From positions 744,001 through 808,000 of the forward strand of contig NZ_LT906455.1 of assembly GCF_900187115.1 (NCBI RefSeq): a stretch of 64,000 nucleotides of DNA, written 5' to 3'. Both the position numbers and the translations under genes were made by a program. Shown piece by piece: positions 8,405 to 17,925 of this stretch; within the stretch, counting starts at the first letter, position 1; each line of letters starts with the position of its first letter. The notes under the pieces were generated by a model, which did no database searches, was not told the origin of the DNA, and saw nothing but the letters and a program-made list of their open reading frames with translations. Source of the DNA: Aliarcobacter butzleri. GTDB taxonomy: Bacteria > Campylobacterota > Campylobacteria > Campylobacterales > Arcobacteraceae.

Positions 8405-8758
8405 ATGAAATACGAAGAATTGATAACACAACTTTGTGAAGTGATAAAAGAGTCTGAAAATGATGCAGAGCAAATTTTTAGTAATACTGAAGATATAGCA
8501 AGTATAATTGAAGACTTAGAAATCCCTTTATATAAAAGAGAAAAAATAACTACTTTGATATCAAATATTTATGGTTCTTTACAGCATCAAGATTTATATA
8601 GACAAAAAATTGAAAGAGTAGTAAATTATGTATGTGAAAAAAATGATATTGACAAGAGTCAGTATAATTTAGCGCCAAGTGCAAAAACTATTGATAAGAC
8701 AGAAGATAGTTTAACAGATGAAGAATTAGAAGCTTTGATAAAACAGATGCAAGATTGA
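8405..8758 (+). CDS. Small CheZ-like protein (putative CheY-P phosphatase)
   Basis: A 117-residue, acidic, helical protein. Residues 60-73 read QHQDLYRQKIERVV, which matches the catalytic helix of CheZ (E. coli QDLTGQ): Asp63 and Gln67 keep the D-x3-Q spacing of the phosphatase pair. The C-terminus (LTDEELEALIKQMQ) is an acidic amphipathic helix after a loose linker, placed like the CheY-binding tail of CheZ. It is about half the length of E. coli CheZ (214). It faces a chemoreceptor gene. Function is inferred from the motif; it may also be one of the related distant CheZ proteins of this class. Confidence 0.6.
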   Translation: MKYEELITQLCEVIKESENDAEQIFSNTEDIASIIEDLEIPLYKREKITTLISNIYGSLQHQDLYRQKIERVVNYVCEKNDIDKSQYNLAPSAKTIDKTEDSLTDEELEALIKQMQD

Positions 8759-8759
8759 T

Positions 8760-8789
8760 AAATAAAAGAAGAAAAATCTTCTTTTATTT
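8760..8789. terminator. Bidirectional terminator between the CheZ-like gene and the heme receptor
   Basis: A 12-bp perfect stem (8760-8771 with 8778-8789) around AAAAAT, followed by T-rich sequence on the plus strand and A-rich sequence for the minus strand. It overlaps the stop codon of the convergent receptor gene. Confidence 0.8.
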
Positions 8790-10976
8790 TTGATTTTCTT
8801 TACAGTGGTATTTTTTTAGATTATTTAAATTTTCAAAAATTTGTGCTAATTTATTTTCAACCTCTTCAGCTTTTTTATTTAAAAATGTATTTTTATCTTT
8901 ATTTGAATTTATTTCAACTAATTCTTGAAGTGTTTTGTGGAAACTTTCATCTAGTTTATTTAATTCTTCTATAAATTCAGAATCTATTTCTTTATTAGAA
9001 GCAGATACATTAGTTAGCCAATTTTTTAGATTTTGATTTTTTTCAATTCTAAAATTGTCATAACTTCCAAGTTTTCCATAAATTCCATCTTTTGTATTTA
9101 ATAAATCTACTTTAATTAAAGCTGTATCATAAACTAAGTCAATATCACAAACTTTATCTAAAGAATCTTCTAAGAATGATGCTCTTGAAGCTACAGTTAT
9201 AAGTGAACTTGACATTGAACTAATATTTGATGTTATTGTTGAAATTTGTTTTGCAATTTCAGTATTTTTATGTATTGCTTTATCCAAAAGAGTAATAGCA
9301 TTTCCAATTTGAACAATACCTTTTTCTTGCTCTTTTGACGAATTAGAAACATCATCAATTGTTTCTAATGTAGTTGCAATATTACCACTTAGCTCAGTAT
9401 ATCCATGTATCATATTATCTGAGATTTTTTTACCTTCTTTTGCCTTATTTGTAGCATTTTCAACTATATCTTTTATTTGTCTAGCTGCTTCAGCACTTCT
9501 ATTTGCAAGATTTCGTACCTCTGCTGCAACAACAGCAAACCCTTTTCCTGCTTCTCCTGCAGTTGCTGCTTCAACTGCTGCATTTAAACTTAAGATATTT
9601 GTTTGAAATGCAATTTGATCAATAACTTCAATAGCTTCATTTATTGAGCTTACTTCTTTGTTTATTTCATCCATAGATAGTGCAGTTTGATTTGCTAAAA
9701 CTTGTCCATTTTTTGCTGAATCTATAAGATTTTGTGCAAGTTTAGACATCTCTACAGTTGAAGTTGTATTATTATGAATTGTTGCTGTGATTTGCTCAAT
9801 TGCAGCAGCTGTTTCAACTAAAGATGCAGATTGTTCATTTGACGAAAGAGATAAATTTTTCGAAGCTTCAGTTAAAGTTTTACTATTTTGGTTTAGAGCA
9901 TTTCCTGCATTCATAATCATAGCTAGAATTTCTGAAGTATTATTACCAACTAATTTTATACCAGATACCAAAGAACCTAAGTTTCCATGAATATTATCAT
10001 TCATAATAAAATCATATTTTGATTCAGAATAGTGTCTTAATGTTTCATTTATTTTATCTAAAGTCTCTTTTATAGTGCTTATCATAATATTCAATTTATT
10101 TTTTAAATCTTCTACGTGAGGATTTGCAGCTTTTGAATTTACATTATAAACAAAGAAACCATTTGATGTTTTTTCTATAACATTGCTAACTTCTTCAATA
10201 ACTTTTTCATCTTGTTTTAAACCATCTCTTACTTTATCCATATAAGCATTGAATAGTTTTGCAACATCACCAATCTCGTCGTTTGATTTGATGTTTAAAT
10301 TGATATTAGAATCATTTGAATTTAAAAGATTTGAAAAACCATCTTTTAAATCATCTATAGGATTTGTTGCTTTTCTAACAATTATAAAGATAAGACCAAT
10401 AGTGATTAAACCTAAGATTAATGACATTATTGAAATATCAGCCACTAAACGACTAATAGAAACATCTACTTCATCTAAAGAGAAAGTTAAGTCCATAACT
10501 CCTATAACATCACCTTCATTTTGATTCGCATGACACATCAAACATTCACTTGTTGCAATCATAGGTTTAATCATTCTTAAAGAGTGACCATTTTTATCAT
10601 CACTTTGAATAATTGACGGTTGTTTTGTTTCAAAAGTTTTTAGAATCTCTTTGTCTGTAGTAAATTGAGTATTTGAAGGATATAATTCAAGTAAAGCTTG
10701 ACTTTTTGCAACAGTTAGATTTTTTACACCTTTTATTTGTCTAGCTTCTTCTTCAGCCTTTGCAATTAGTGCAGGATCTCCTGTATTCATAGTATTTCTT
10801 AGAGTTTGAAACATAGATGCGTTTAGCATCCCTAAATTTTCTTTAGCATTAGCAATAGAATCTTTGGTAACTTTAGATGTAGTTATATATACAATAGTGG
10901 TACTACTAATAAACATCAATGCAAATAGAGCAACTATGATCTTATTACTAATCTTTTTAGTTATAATTTCAAACAT
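8784..10976 (-). CDS. Methyl-accepting chemotaxis protein with a periplasmic c-type heme motif
   Basis: A 730-residue receptor with a first membrane helix (about 13-33) and a second near 181-200. The periplasmic part between them carries CLMCH at 145-149, a covalent heme attachment motif, in a domain of the Tll0287/DUF3365 type, so a redox or gas signal is plausible. A HAMP region follows, then the conserved receptor tip ([32 protein letters not shown] split here at the tip) near residues 460-500. The last 115 residues resemble a zinc-binding CZB domain but most metal ligands are missing. There is no WESF tail. Ligand assignment is inference. Confidence 0.9.
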   Translation of the reverse strand: MFEIITKKISNKIIVALFALMFISSTTIVYITTSKVTKDSIANAKENLGMLNASMFQTLRNTMNTGDPALIAKAEEEARQIKGVKNLTVAKSQALLELYPSNTQFTTDKEILKTFETKQPSIIQSDDKNGHSLRMIKPMIATSECLMCHANQNEGDVIGVMDLTFSLDEVDVSISRLVADISIMSLILGLITIGLIFIIVRKATNPIDDLKDGFSNLLNSNDSNINLNIKSNDEIGDVAKLFNAYMDKVRDGLKQDEKVIEEVSNVIEKTSNGFFVYNVNSKAANPHVEDLKNKLNIMISTIKETLDKINETLRHYSESKYDFIMNDNIHGNLGSLVSGIKLVGNNTSEILAMIMNAGNALNQNSKTLTEASKNLSLSSNEQSASLVETAAAIEQITATIHNNTTSTVEMSKLAQNLIDSAKNGQVLANQTALSMDEINKEVSSINEAIEVIDQIAFQTNILSLNAAVEAATAGEAGKGFAVVAAEVRNLANRSAEAARQIKDIVENATNKAKEGKKISDNMIHGYTELSGNIATTLETIDDVSNSSKEQEKGIVQIGNAITLLDKAIHKNTEIAKQISTITSNISSMSSSLITVASRASFLEDSLDKVCDIDLVYDTALIKVDLLNTKDGIYGKLGSYDNFRIEKNQNLKNWLTNVSASNKEIDSEFIEELNKLDESFHKTLQELVEINSNKDKNTFLNKKAEEVENKLAQIFENLNNLKKYHCKENQK

Positions 10977-11052
10977 CGTACAAGCCTTTTTATTTAAGTG
11001 TATTTATTATATAATGAAGTTTATTTATTAAATATTAATTTTAAATAAAAAT

Positions 11053-11058
11053 TATAAT
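11053..11058 (+). promoter_or_regulatory. -10 box for ruvA
   Basis: TATAAT lies 26 nt before the ruvA ATG, after an AT-rich stretch and without a clear -35 box. It probably drives the ruvA-ddl-hydrolase-murF-HIT run. Confidence 0.5.
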
Positions 11059-11084
11059 TTTTACAAAGAGAAAAAAAATAGTTT

Positions 11085-11642
11085 ATGATAGTAGGACTTA
11101 TAGGAAAAATAATAAAAAAAGAACCAACACAGTTAAATGTAAACGTAAATGGAGTTATTTATGAGGTTTTTGTTTCATTAAATTGTAGTTCAAAGATTGT
11201 TTCTGATGATGTAAAATTGGAAATAACTCATATTATAAGAGAAGATGCACAAAGTTTATATGGTTTTTTGGATTCAAATGAAAAAAAGCTTTTTGATACA
11301 GTTATAAAAATAAATGGAGTTGGACCTAAAGTTGCACTTGCAATTTGTTCTACTTTTACACCAACATCATTTGCACAAATAGTAAGCTCAAATGATGTTT
11401 CAATGTTAAAAAGAGTTCCAGGAATTGGACCTAAAGGTGCTAGTAGAATTTTAGTAGAATTATCTGGATTTATTATTGATTCAAATGATGAAACAAGTGG
11501 TTCATCTTCAGCTTTAGAAGCTGCCTTAGCTTTAGAATCTTTAGGATTTAAAAAAGATTTAGTATCAAGTGTATTAAAAACTTGTGTTAATTCAAATACA
11601 AGTGATTTAGTAAAAGAAGCATTAAAAAAATTACAAAAATAG
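11085..11642 (+). CDS. ruvA: Holliday junction branch migration protein RuvA
   Basis: The 185-residue protein begins [19 protein letters not shown] as RuvA does and has two helix-hairpin-helix motifs ([12 protein letters not shown] and [16 protein letters not shown]) at about 76 and 110. The C-terminal domain III ([20 protein letters not shown]) contacts RuvB. RuvA binds the four-way junction as a tetramer. ddl follows after 18 bp on the same strand. Confidence 0.97.
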
Positions 11643-11660
11643 TATAAAAAAGGTTTATTA

Positions 11661-12704
11661 ATGAAAGTAGCAATAGTTTTTGGTGGAATAAGTTTTGAAC
11701 ATGAAATTTCAATAGTAAGTTCAATTGCATTAAAAGATGTTTTAAAAAAAGATGAAATAATTTATTTGTTTTTAGACTCTTCAAGACAGATGTATCATAT
11801 TCCAACAAATATTATAAAATCAAAACTTTTTAGCAGTGGTGAATACAAAAAATTTGATAAAGTTTATTTTCAAAAAGGTGGTTTTTATAAAAAAGGTGGA
11901 GTTTTCTCAAAAGATAAAAATATAGATTTTGATGTTGTTTTAAATCTTTCTCATGGTGGAGATGGAGAAGATGGTATTTTATCTTCTGTTTTAGATTTTT
12001 ATTCTATTCCTTTTATTGCACCAAGAACAGAAGCTTGTGTTGTTAGTTCAAACAAATTTTTAACAAAAGGTTATGCGAAAAGTGTTAATGTTAATACTTT
12101 AGATTACAAATATTTTACAAAAGATGACAAAATTGAAGTAGATAGTTTCCCTATTATTTTAAAACCTGTAAAATTAGGAAGTTCAATTGGTGTAGCAATA
12201 GTTAAATCTCAAGAAGAACTTCAATATGCTTTAGATGTTGCTTTTGAATTTGATGATGCAATTATAATTGAACCTTTTATTAGTGGAGTAAAAGAGTATA
12301 ACTTAGCTGGAACAAAAGTAAATGGAGAGTTTAAATTTTCAATTATTGAAGAACCACAAAAAGCTGAATTTTTAGATTTTGATAAAAAATATTTAGACTT
12401 TTCAAGAACATCAAAAGCAAAAGAGGTTGATTTAGGCGAGAAGTTAAATAATGAAATAAAAGAGTCATTTAAAAGACTTTATAACACACTGTTTGAAGGT
12501 TCAATCATAAGATGTGATTTTTTTGTGATTAATGATGAGATTTATTTAAATGAAATCAACTCAATTCCAGGATCTATGGCAAACTATTTATTTGAAGATT
12601 TTCAATCTTTATTTCATCAAGTAGCAAAAAATCTTCCTAGAAAAAAACATATTCCAATAACTTATGAGTATGTAAATAAAATTCATTCAGCTAAAGGAAA
12701 ATAA
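11661..12704 (+). CDS. ddl: D-alanine--D-alanine ligase
   Basis: The 347-residue ATP-grasp enzyme opens MKVAIVFGGISFEHEISIVSS, the Ddl N-terminal signature, and has the LSHGGDGEDG motif, the KPVKLGSSIGVAIV stretch and the C-terminal metal site with NEINSIPGSM. It makes the D-Ala-D-Ala dipeptide for peptidoglycan. The gene order ddl, hydrolase, murF puts the product next to the enzyme that uses it. Confidence 0.96.
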   Translation: MKVAIVFGGISFEHEISIVSSIALKDVLKKDEIIYLFLDSSRQMYHIPTNIIKSKLFSSGEYKKFDKVYFQKGGFYKKGGVFSKDKNIDFDVVLNLSHGGDGEDGILSSVLDFYSIPFIAPRTEACVVSSNKFLTKGYAKSVNVNTLDYKYFTKDDKIEVDSFPIILKPVKLGSSIGVAIVKSQEELQYALDVAFEFDDAIIIEPFISGVKEYNLAGTKVNGEFKFSIIEEPQKAEFLDFDKKYLDFSRTSKAKEVDLGEKLNNEIKESFKRLYNTLFEGSIIRCDFFVINDEIYLNEINSIPGSMANYLFEDFQSLFHQVAKNLPRKKHIPITYEYVNKIHSAKGK

Positions 12705-12706
12705 CT

Positions 12707-13426
12707 TTGGCAATCAAAAATATAGTTATTGATAATAAAATTTTTGATATTTCTTATGAGATTATAAATCCAAGTGCAACAAAGGATATAATCTTTCTTC
12801 ATGGCTGGGGTTCAAATAAAGATATTATGAAAAGTGCATTTTCTAGATATCTAAAAGATTTTAGACATATCTATATTGACTTACCAGGTTTTGGAAAAAG
12901 TCCAAATGAGTATGTTTTAACTACAAATGATTATGTAAATATTACTTCAGAATTTTTAAAACTTCTTCACTCTTCTAAAGAGTTTATAGCAGGACATTCT
13001 TATGGTGGAAAAGTGGCAACTTTGCTTAATCCACAAAATCTTATACTTTTAAGTAGCGCTGGAATTTTAGAAGAAAAACCTTTTGATGTGAAACTAAAAA
13101 TCTTTTTTGCAAAAGTTTTAAATTTTTTAGGTTTAAAAAATATAACAAAAAGATTTAGAAGTAAAGATGTAGATAAAATGAGTGAAAATATGTATGCAAC
13201 TTTTAAAAATGTTGTAAATGAAGATTTTTCTTCTTATTTTTCAGATTTTTCAAATAAAGCTTTTATTTTTTGGGGCAAAGATGATAAAGCAACTTCTTTA
13301 GAATCTGGACAAAAAATAGCAAATTTGATAAAAAAATCTACTTTTGAAGCTTTTGAAGGGGATCATTACTTTTTTATAAAAAAAGCAAAAAATATTTGTG
13401 AAAGAATAGAAAATGGAATATATTAA
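12707..13426 (+). CDS. Alpha/beta hydrolase between ddl and murF
   Basis: A 239-residue protein starting at a TTG two bases after the ddl stop, with AAAGGA upstream. The fold is clear: an HGWGSNKD oxyanion region, a GHSYG nucleophile elbow (about residue 102), an acid in FWGKDDKA and a His in EGDHYFF. The substrate is unknown. Its 3' end overlaps murF by 14 bp, so coupling with cell-wall genes is likely. A role in wall metabolism is inferred only from position. Confidence 0.85.
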   Translation: MAIKNIVIDNKIFDISYEIINPSATKDIIFLHGWGSNKDIMKSAFSRYLKDFRHIYIDLPGFGKSPNEYVLTTNDYVNITSEFLKLLHSSKEFIAGHSYGGKVATLLNPQNLILLSSAGILEEKPFDVKLKIFFAKVLNFLGLKNITKRFRSKDVDKMSENMYATFKNVVNEDFSSYFSDFSNKAFIFWGKDDKATSLESGQKIANLIKKSTFEAFEGDHYFFIKKAKNICERIENGIY

Positions 13427-14849
13427 TATAATCACACACATTGTTTTAATAATGAGTTTAGGTTGGTATTTGATAACTAATCTGCAATGGTACAATTATA
13501 AATTAGATAGAGTTATATTTAAACATCATAAATGGCAATGGCATATCACATACTTTCTTTCTCCTATTGTTTTATTTTATATCATTCCTGAACCTTATTT
13601 TACTATTTATTTTTTTCTAGTATTTTTGACAAGTTTTGTTTTATGGAATAAAAAATTAGATCGTGGATTAGTTTTAACTTCAAGAGTTAAAAGATTTTTA
13701 GTGATTTTATTATTGAGTACATTTGCTATAATTTCTTTTTGTTTATCTAATCCAAATTGTGCAAATTTATTTATTTTTACTCCATTACTTTTGGCTTATA
13801 TCTTTTCTACACTATTAGAAAAACTGTTTTTTATCTCTTTTAAGCACAAAGGTAAAAAAAGAGTAAAAAGTATAAAAGATTTAAAAATAGTAGAAATCAC
13901 TGCATCTTTTGGTAAAACTTCAATTAAGAATTATCTTTATCATATTTTGAAAAATAAATATAAAGTTTATAAAACACCAAGAAGTGTAAATACTATTGCA
14001 GGAATAGTTCTTGATGTAAATAAAGATTTACCAGCTGATACTCAAATTTATATAGCAGAAGCAGGGGCTAGAGTAAAAGGTGATATTGAAGAAATAACTA
14101 TGTTTTTAGAACCTCAAATTTGTGTTATTGGAAGTGTAGGTGAACAACACATTGAGTATTTTAAAACTTTAGAAAATATTATAAATACAAAAATGGAGAT
14201 TTTAAAATCTCCAAATATGAAAATGGGATTTGTACATGAATCAGTTCCAATTTCAAACAGTCAAAATATTACAAAATTCCCAAATAGTTTACATATAGTA
14301 AAAAGTAATTTAGATGGTATTTGGTTTGATGTTGAAGTTGGTGGAAATATTGAACATTTTTATGCACCAATTTTAGGAAGTTTTAATGCTATAAATTTAA
14401 CAGCTGTTATTTTAGTTGCACATTATCTAGGAATGGATATTTTAGAGATAAAAGCAGCACTTACAACTTTACCTCAAGTTGAACATAGGTTACAAAAAAT
14501 TGAAGCAAATGGAAAAATTATCGTAGATGACTCTTTTAATGGAAATCTTGAAGGAATGCTTGAAGCTGTGAATATCTGTTCAAGTTATGAAGGTAGAAAA
14601 GTTATTATAACTCCTGGGCTTGTAGAATCAACTGACGAAGCAAATATACTTTTAGCAAAAGCAATAGATGAAAATTTTGATTATGTTATTTTGACTGGAA
14701 GTTTAAATACTCAACTTTTAAAAGCAAATATAAATGAAAATAAAGTCTATATTTTAAAAGATAAATCAAAAATGCAAGAAGTTTTAGCAGAACTTACAAG
14801 AACTGGTGATTTAATTTTATTTGCAAACGATGCACCAAATTTTATATAA
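13413..14849 (+). CDS. murF: UDP-N-acetylmuramoyl-tripeptide--D-alanyl-D-alanine ligase MurF, membrane-anchored form
   Basis: The 478-residue protein begins with about 130 residues containing several hydrophobic helices, then a Mur ligase core. The ATP loop is ASFGKTSIKN (about 165), with EAGARVKGDIEE, VGEQHIEYF and, in the C-terminal domain, IVDDSFNGNLEGM. MurF adds D-Ala-D-Ala to the muropeptide precursor. The N-terminal membrane part is absent from E. coli MurF but is known in this class. The start overlaps the hydrolase gene by 14 bp. Confidence 0.92.
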   Translation: MEYINIITHIVLIMSLGWYLITNLQWYNYKLDRVIFKHHKWQWHITYFLSPIVLFYIIPEPYFTIYFFLVFLTSFVLWNKKLDRGLVLTSRVKRFLVILLLSTFAIISFCLSNPNCANLFIFTPLLLAYIFSTLLEKLFFISFKHKGKKRVKSIKDLKIVEITASFGKTSIKNYLYHILKNKYKVYKTPRSVNTIAGIVLDVNKDLPADTQIYIAEAGARVKGDIEEITMFLEPQICVIGSVGEQHIEYFKTLENIINTKMEILKSPNMKMGFVHESVPISNSQNITKFPNSLHIVKSNLDGIWFDVEVGGNIEHFYAPILGSFNAINLTAVILVAHYLGMDILEIKAALTTLPQVEHRLQKIEANGKIIVDDSFNGNLEGMLEAVNICSSYEGRKVIITPGLVESTDEANILLAKAIDENFDYVILTGSLNTQLLKANINENKVYILKDKSKMQEVLAELTRTGDLILFANDAPNFI

Positions 14850-14859
14850 GGTTTTTTAA

Positions 14860-15348
14860 ATGGAACACCTTTACGCACCTTGGCGATATGAATATGTAAG
14901 TGAAGATAAAATAGAAGGTTGTGTTTTTTGTCATATTGGAAAAAACTTAAAGGATGAAAAACTACAAGTAATATTTAGTGATGAATATTGTTATGTTGTT
15001 ATGAATAAATATCCATATAGTCCAGGTCATATTATGGTTATTCCTTATTTTCATACTTGTAATATCGAAGATTTGGATGAAAATGTTTGGTTAAAAATAA
15101 GCATTAGAGTAAGACAAGCTGTTAAGCTTTTAAAAGAAATTATGCCTTGTGAAGGTTGTAATATTGGAATGAATCTTGGACGTGCAGCAGGTGCTGGAAT
15201 AGAACAACACGTACATTATCATATTTTACCAAGATGGATTGGTGATACAAATTTTATAAGTACAATTGGTGGAACAAGAGTTTATCCTGCTTCTTTTGAT
15301 GAAATATTTAAAAAACTAAAAGATAACGCTTCTAAATATTTTGTATAA
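14860..15348 (+). CDS. HIT family protein (Ap4A phosphorylase-like)
   Basis: A 162-residue protein with the histidine triad HVHYHILPRW at about residue 127 and CxxC near the N-terminus (CVFCHIG). HIT proteins are nucleotide hydrolases or transferases; the opening MEHLYAPWRYEYV is typical of Ap4A phosphorylase-like members. It lies 10 bp after murF and probably ends that operon. Confidence 0.93.
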   Translation: MEHLYAPWRYEYVSEDKIEGCVFCHIGKNLKDEKLQVIFSDEYCYVVMNKYPYSPGHIMVIPYFHTCNIEDLDENVWLKISIRVRQAVKLLKEIMPCEGCNIGMNLGRAAGAGIEQHVHYHILPRWIGDTNFISTIGGTRVYPASFDEIFKKLKDNASKYFV

Positions 15349-15370
15349 ATCTTTTTAAATTATTTGAAAT

Positions 15371-15388
15371 TGTGACGCAAACTGTGAC
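15371..15388 (+). repeat. Direct repeat TGTGAC upstream of a hypothetical gene
   Basis: TGTGAC occurs at 15371-15376 and again at 15383-15388, a period of 12 bases, about 70 bp before the next gene start. Spacing near one helical turn fits a tandem regulator site. No regulator is identified. Confidence 0.35.
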
Positions 15389-15455
15389 AACTTTTTGTTA
15401 TAGTTTTATATTAAAGTGATAATTGATTTCAAAGTAAGAATTTAAAAGGATAAAA

Positions 15456-16448
15456 ATGGTTAAACAAATAGTTAGAAAAATATTTCAAATAAAAAATATA
15501 AAACTAAGAATTTTTATATTGATAATTCTTTTTATAGGTTCATTAGCTATTTTTCAATATGGAATCCAAATAAAAACAATAAAAGAGATGTTTCAACCAC
15601 AATTATCTTCAAATCCAGAAGCAACAGAACATTTTATAGATGCTATGGGAGTAGCATCTTATATTGAAAGGTTACATAATTTTGTGAATTATGATAGTTT
15701 TTTGATGAAACCATTCTTATATAAAATGAATAAAGATTATGAAAAAGGAAAATCATTGCTTCCAGAAACTTCTGCAGAAGATGTATTTTGGTATATGTTA
15801 CTTTATAGAAAAATATATGGAATAGGGGCTATGACATCAAATAATGATAACTCTCTTCGCTATGATAAAGACTTTAAAACAGAAGAAGAGTATAAAAAAT
15901 ATTATGAAGAGATACTAGATAAAATCACAAGATTAGGAACACTTGACTTTAAATATAATGCACTTCTTATAAAAGATAATAAGTTAAGAATGATGAATAT
16001 GCTTCTTACTGAATATTTGGATTTAGTTAATAGATTTATATATGATTATTTGATAGAAAAAAAATCTAATTTAATACTAGAACGAAAATATTTAGATGAT
16101 ATAAATAGTGTTTATAATTTATATCAACATTATTTAATAAACAATGATGATAAACGGCTAATTGATAATAAATATTTTGAAATAAGGATATTATCATATT
16201 TATTAAATATAGATAAGTATCAAACTTTGAAAGTAGATTGTCAAAACTCAAAATATAAAGAATTATTTAAAGGTATAAGAGATATTGAAAATTTGCGTAT
16301 AAATTTAGAAGTAGAATATGATAAACCTTTATTATCATATATATTTAGGAAAACTTCATGGTTAAAAAATTTAGTGAAATCATTAAACAATTGTGATAGT
16401 TTAAAAGAAGAAGTATTTGAAGTTCTTAAAATTTTAAATAAAGAATAA
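15456..16448 (+). CDS. Hypothetical protein with one N-terminal membrane helix
   Basis: A 330-residue protein that I do not recognise. Residues about 18-42 form a single membrane anchor (FILIILFIGSLAIFQYGI) and the remainder is charged, helical and rich in Lys, Asn and Tyr, probably periplasmic. It has AAAGGA before its ATG. The region is even more AT-rich than its surroundings and lies between the cell-wall run and the ribosomal operon. Confidence 0.65.
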   Translation: MVKQIVRKIFQIKNIKLRIFILIILFIGSLAIFQYGIQIKTIKEMFQPQLSSNPEATEHFIDAMGVASYIERLHNFVNYDSFLMKPFLYKMNKDYEKGKSLLPETSAEDVFWYMLLYRKIYGIGAMTSNNDNSLRYDKDFKTEEEYKKYYEEILDKITRLGTLDFKYNALLIKDNKLRMMNMLLTEYLDLVNRFIYDYLIEKKSNLILERKYLDDINSVYNLYQHYLINNDDKRLIDNKYFEIRILSYLLNIDKYQTLKVDCQNSKYKELFKGIRDIENLRINLEVEYDKPLLSYIFRKTSWLKNLVKSLNNCDSLKEEVFEVLKILNKE

Positions 16449-16463
16449 GTAAGGAGTATAAAA

Positions 16464-16505
16464 TGTCAACTGATACACAACATCTGCAATTAAAAGAAAT
16501 AATAA
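16464..16505 (+). CDS. 13-codon open frame with a strong ribosome site
   Basis: An ATG with AAGGAG six bases upstream opens a frame for MSTDTQHLQLKEK. It follows the previous gene by 15 bp and ends 56 bp before the next. It may be the decayed start of a lost gene, or a leader peptide. The strong Shine-Dalgarno sequence is the only support. Confidence 0.3.
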
Positions 16506-16561
16506 ATGGATAAATATTTTATATGATACAATCATTTCTTATTTTATAAATAGGAAAGATG

Positions 16562-17779
16562 ATGAAAAATCAAATTAAAAATTTCTTTTCAAACAATTTT
16601 GTTTATAAAGGAAAAGAAAAACTCTCGAAACTCACTATTTTATCTTTGATTATTTTAAATATTTTAGTTTTATTTATTCTTGATAAAGGAATAGATTTTC
16701 AAACAAGAGTTTTAAATAATCCAATGACAAAATTCCCATACGATTGTAGAGATATTTTTACTTACAATTTAAATGTAGATGACTTTAATAATTATATTTA
16801 CAATGCTCAAAATTATAATTCAAAGTATCAAAATATTAAAGATTTGGAATTAGATAGTAGATGTAGCTTAATATTTGAAAAAATAAGTTTAATTAAAAAT
16901 AATATAGATATTAAAAGTTTAAAAAAGAAAAACGATGAGTTATCAAATAAATCTTATGAATTAAATAATCAAATATCATATTTAAAAGAAAATTATAATA
17001 CTTTATTATTTGAAAAAATCAGTAACCAAGAAGTAGATAAATCTATTGTTGAAGGTAATTTAACAGCACAAAATATCAAAGAAAAGTATGAAAATCTATT
17101 ATTAGAATTAGAAGAAATAACTAAATTAAAAGATGATTTATCTAATAAATTTAAAGAAGAAAACTTAGTAAATGATTTAAGTTCTTACATAAATTCAAAT
17201 AAAACTTCAGTATTAAATGATATTAAAAAAGTTGAAAAATATTATTCAATTAAATATGAATTTGTAATTTTATTATTTTTAATCCCTTTAGTTTTAATCT
17301 TCTTTTATCTAATGAAAAACTATTTAAAAAAAGATAAATATGTTTTATACATCATATATAAAAACATTTTAGTTGTTACTATGATACCAACTTTAATTTC
17401 TATTTTTAGTTTGATAAATATATTTATTCCAAAGATATTTTTAGAAAAACTTTTGATGTTTTTTTATAACTTAGAAGTGCCTTTTATTGTCTATTATTTT
17501 GCTATAGCAATTGCAATTTTATTATTCATTTTTATTATAATTAGAATACAAAAAAGATTTAAAGAAGAAAATGAAAAATTAAAAAATAATAAAATATCAA
17601 TATATGATTCTTATAATAAAAACATTTGTAATATTTGTGGAAATAAAGTTGATTATATTTTTATGAATTATTGTCCTTGTTGTAAAAATCAGTTAAAAAT
17701 TGAATGCAAAGTATGTAATAAACAAACTATAAGTGTATTAGATTTTTGTATGAATTGTGGAAATAACATTAAAGAGTAA
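16562..17779 (+). CDS. Hypothetical membrane protein with coiled coil and C-terminal zinc ribbons
   Basis: A protein of 405 residues from the second of two adjacent ATGs; that start leaves six bases to AGGA, the first (16559) only three. The order is a membrane helix near residue 25-40, a coiled coil over about 110-220, three membrane helices at about 240-340, and two C-terminal zinc-ribbon pairs (CNIC/CPCC, CKVC/CMNC). I do not recognise the family. The ribbons probably face the cytoplasm. Extremely AT-rich. Confidence 0.65.
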   Translation: MKNQIKNFFSNNFVYKGKEKLSKLTILSLIILNILVLFILDKGIDFQTRVLNNPMTKFPYDCRDIFTYNLNVDDFNNYIYNAQNYNSKYQNIKDLELDSRCSLIFEKISLIKNNIDIKSLKKKNDELSNKSYELNNQISYLKENYNTLLFEKISNQEVDKSIVEGNLTAQNIKEKYENLLLELEEITKLKDDLSNKFKEENLVNDLSSYINSNKTSVLNDIKKVEKYYSIKYEFVILLFLIPLVLIFFYLMKNYLKKDKYVLYIIYKNILVVTMIPTLISIFSLINIFIPKIFLEKLLMFFYNLEVPFIVYYFAIAIAILLFIFIIIRIQKRFKEENEKLKNNKISIYDSYNKNICNICGNKVDYIFMNYCPCCKNQLKIECKVCNKQTISVLDFCMNCGNNIKE

Positions 17780-17793
17780 GTTGCTCTTTAATG
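17767..17793 (+). terminator. Hairpin at the end of the zinc-ribbon gene
   Basis: CATTAAAGAG (17767-17776) pairs perfectly with CTCTTTAATG (17784-17793) around 7 bases. The stem covers the stop codon. A T-rich stretch follows about 15 bases later, so termination strength is uncertain. Confidence 0.6.
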
Positions 17794-17890
17794 AAACTTA
17801 AAATATATCTTTTTTAGCTACTATTTTATATATTATTCCTTTTTATAAGGAAATAAATTTACTGTATTTTTAATCAAACTCCCATAATAC

Positions 17891-17919
17891 TTGACATTTA
17901 ACTCAAATTAAGTTATAAT
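17891..17919 (+). promoter_or_regulatory. Consensus sigma-70 promoter of the S10-spc operon
   Basis: TTGACA (17891-17896) and TATAAT (17914-17919) are both perfect and lie 17 bases apart. Transcription should start near 17926, giving a leader of about 60 nt before rpsJ. A full -35 box is unusual for this class and fits a very strongly expressed operon. Confidence 0.85.
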
Positions 17920-17925
17920 CCGCGT

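Noticed and set aside
17836-17852. A second hairpin (TTCCTT/AAGGAA) before the ribosomal operon promoter
   Set aside because: The stem is only 6 bp with no U tract, so it is within what chance allows here.
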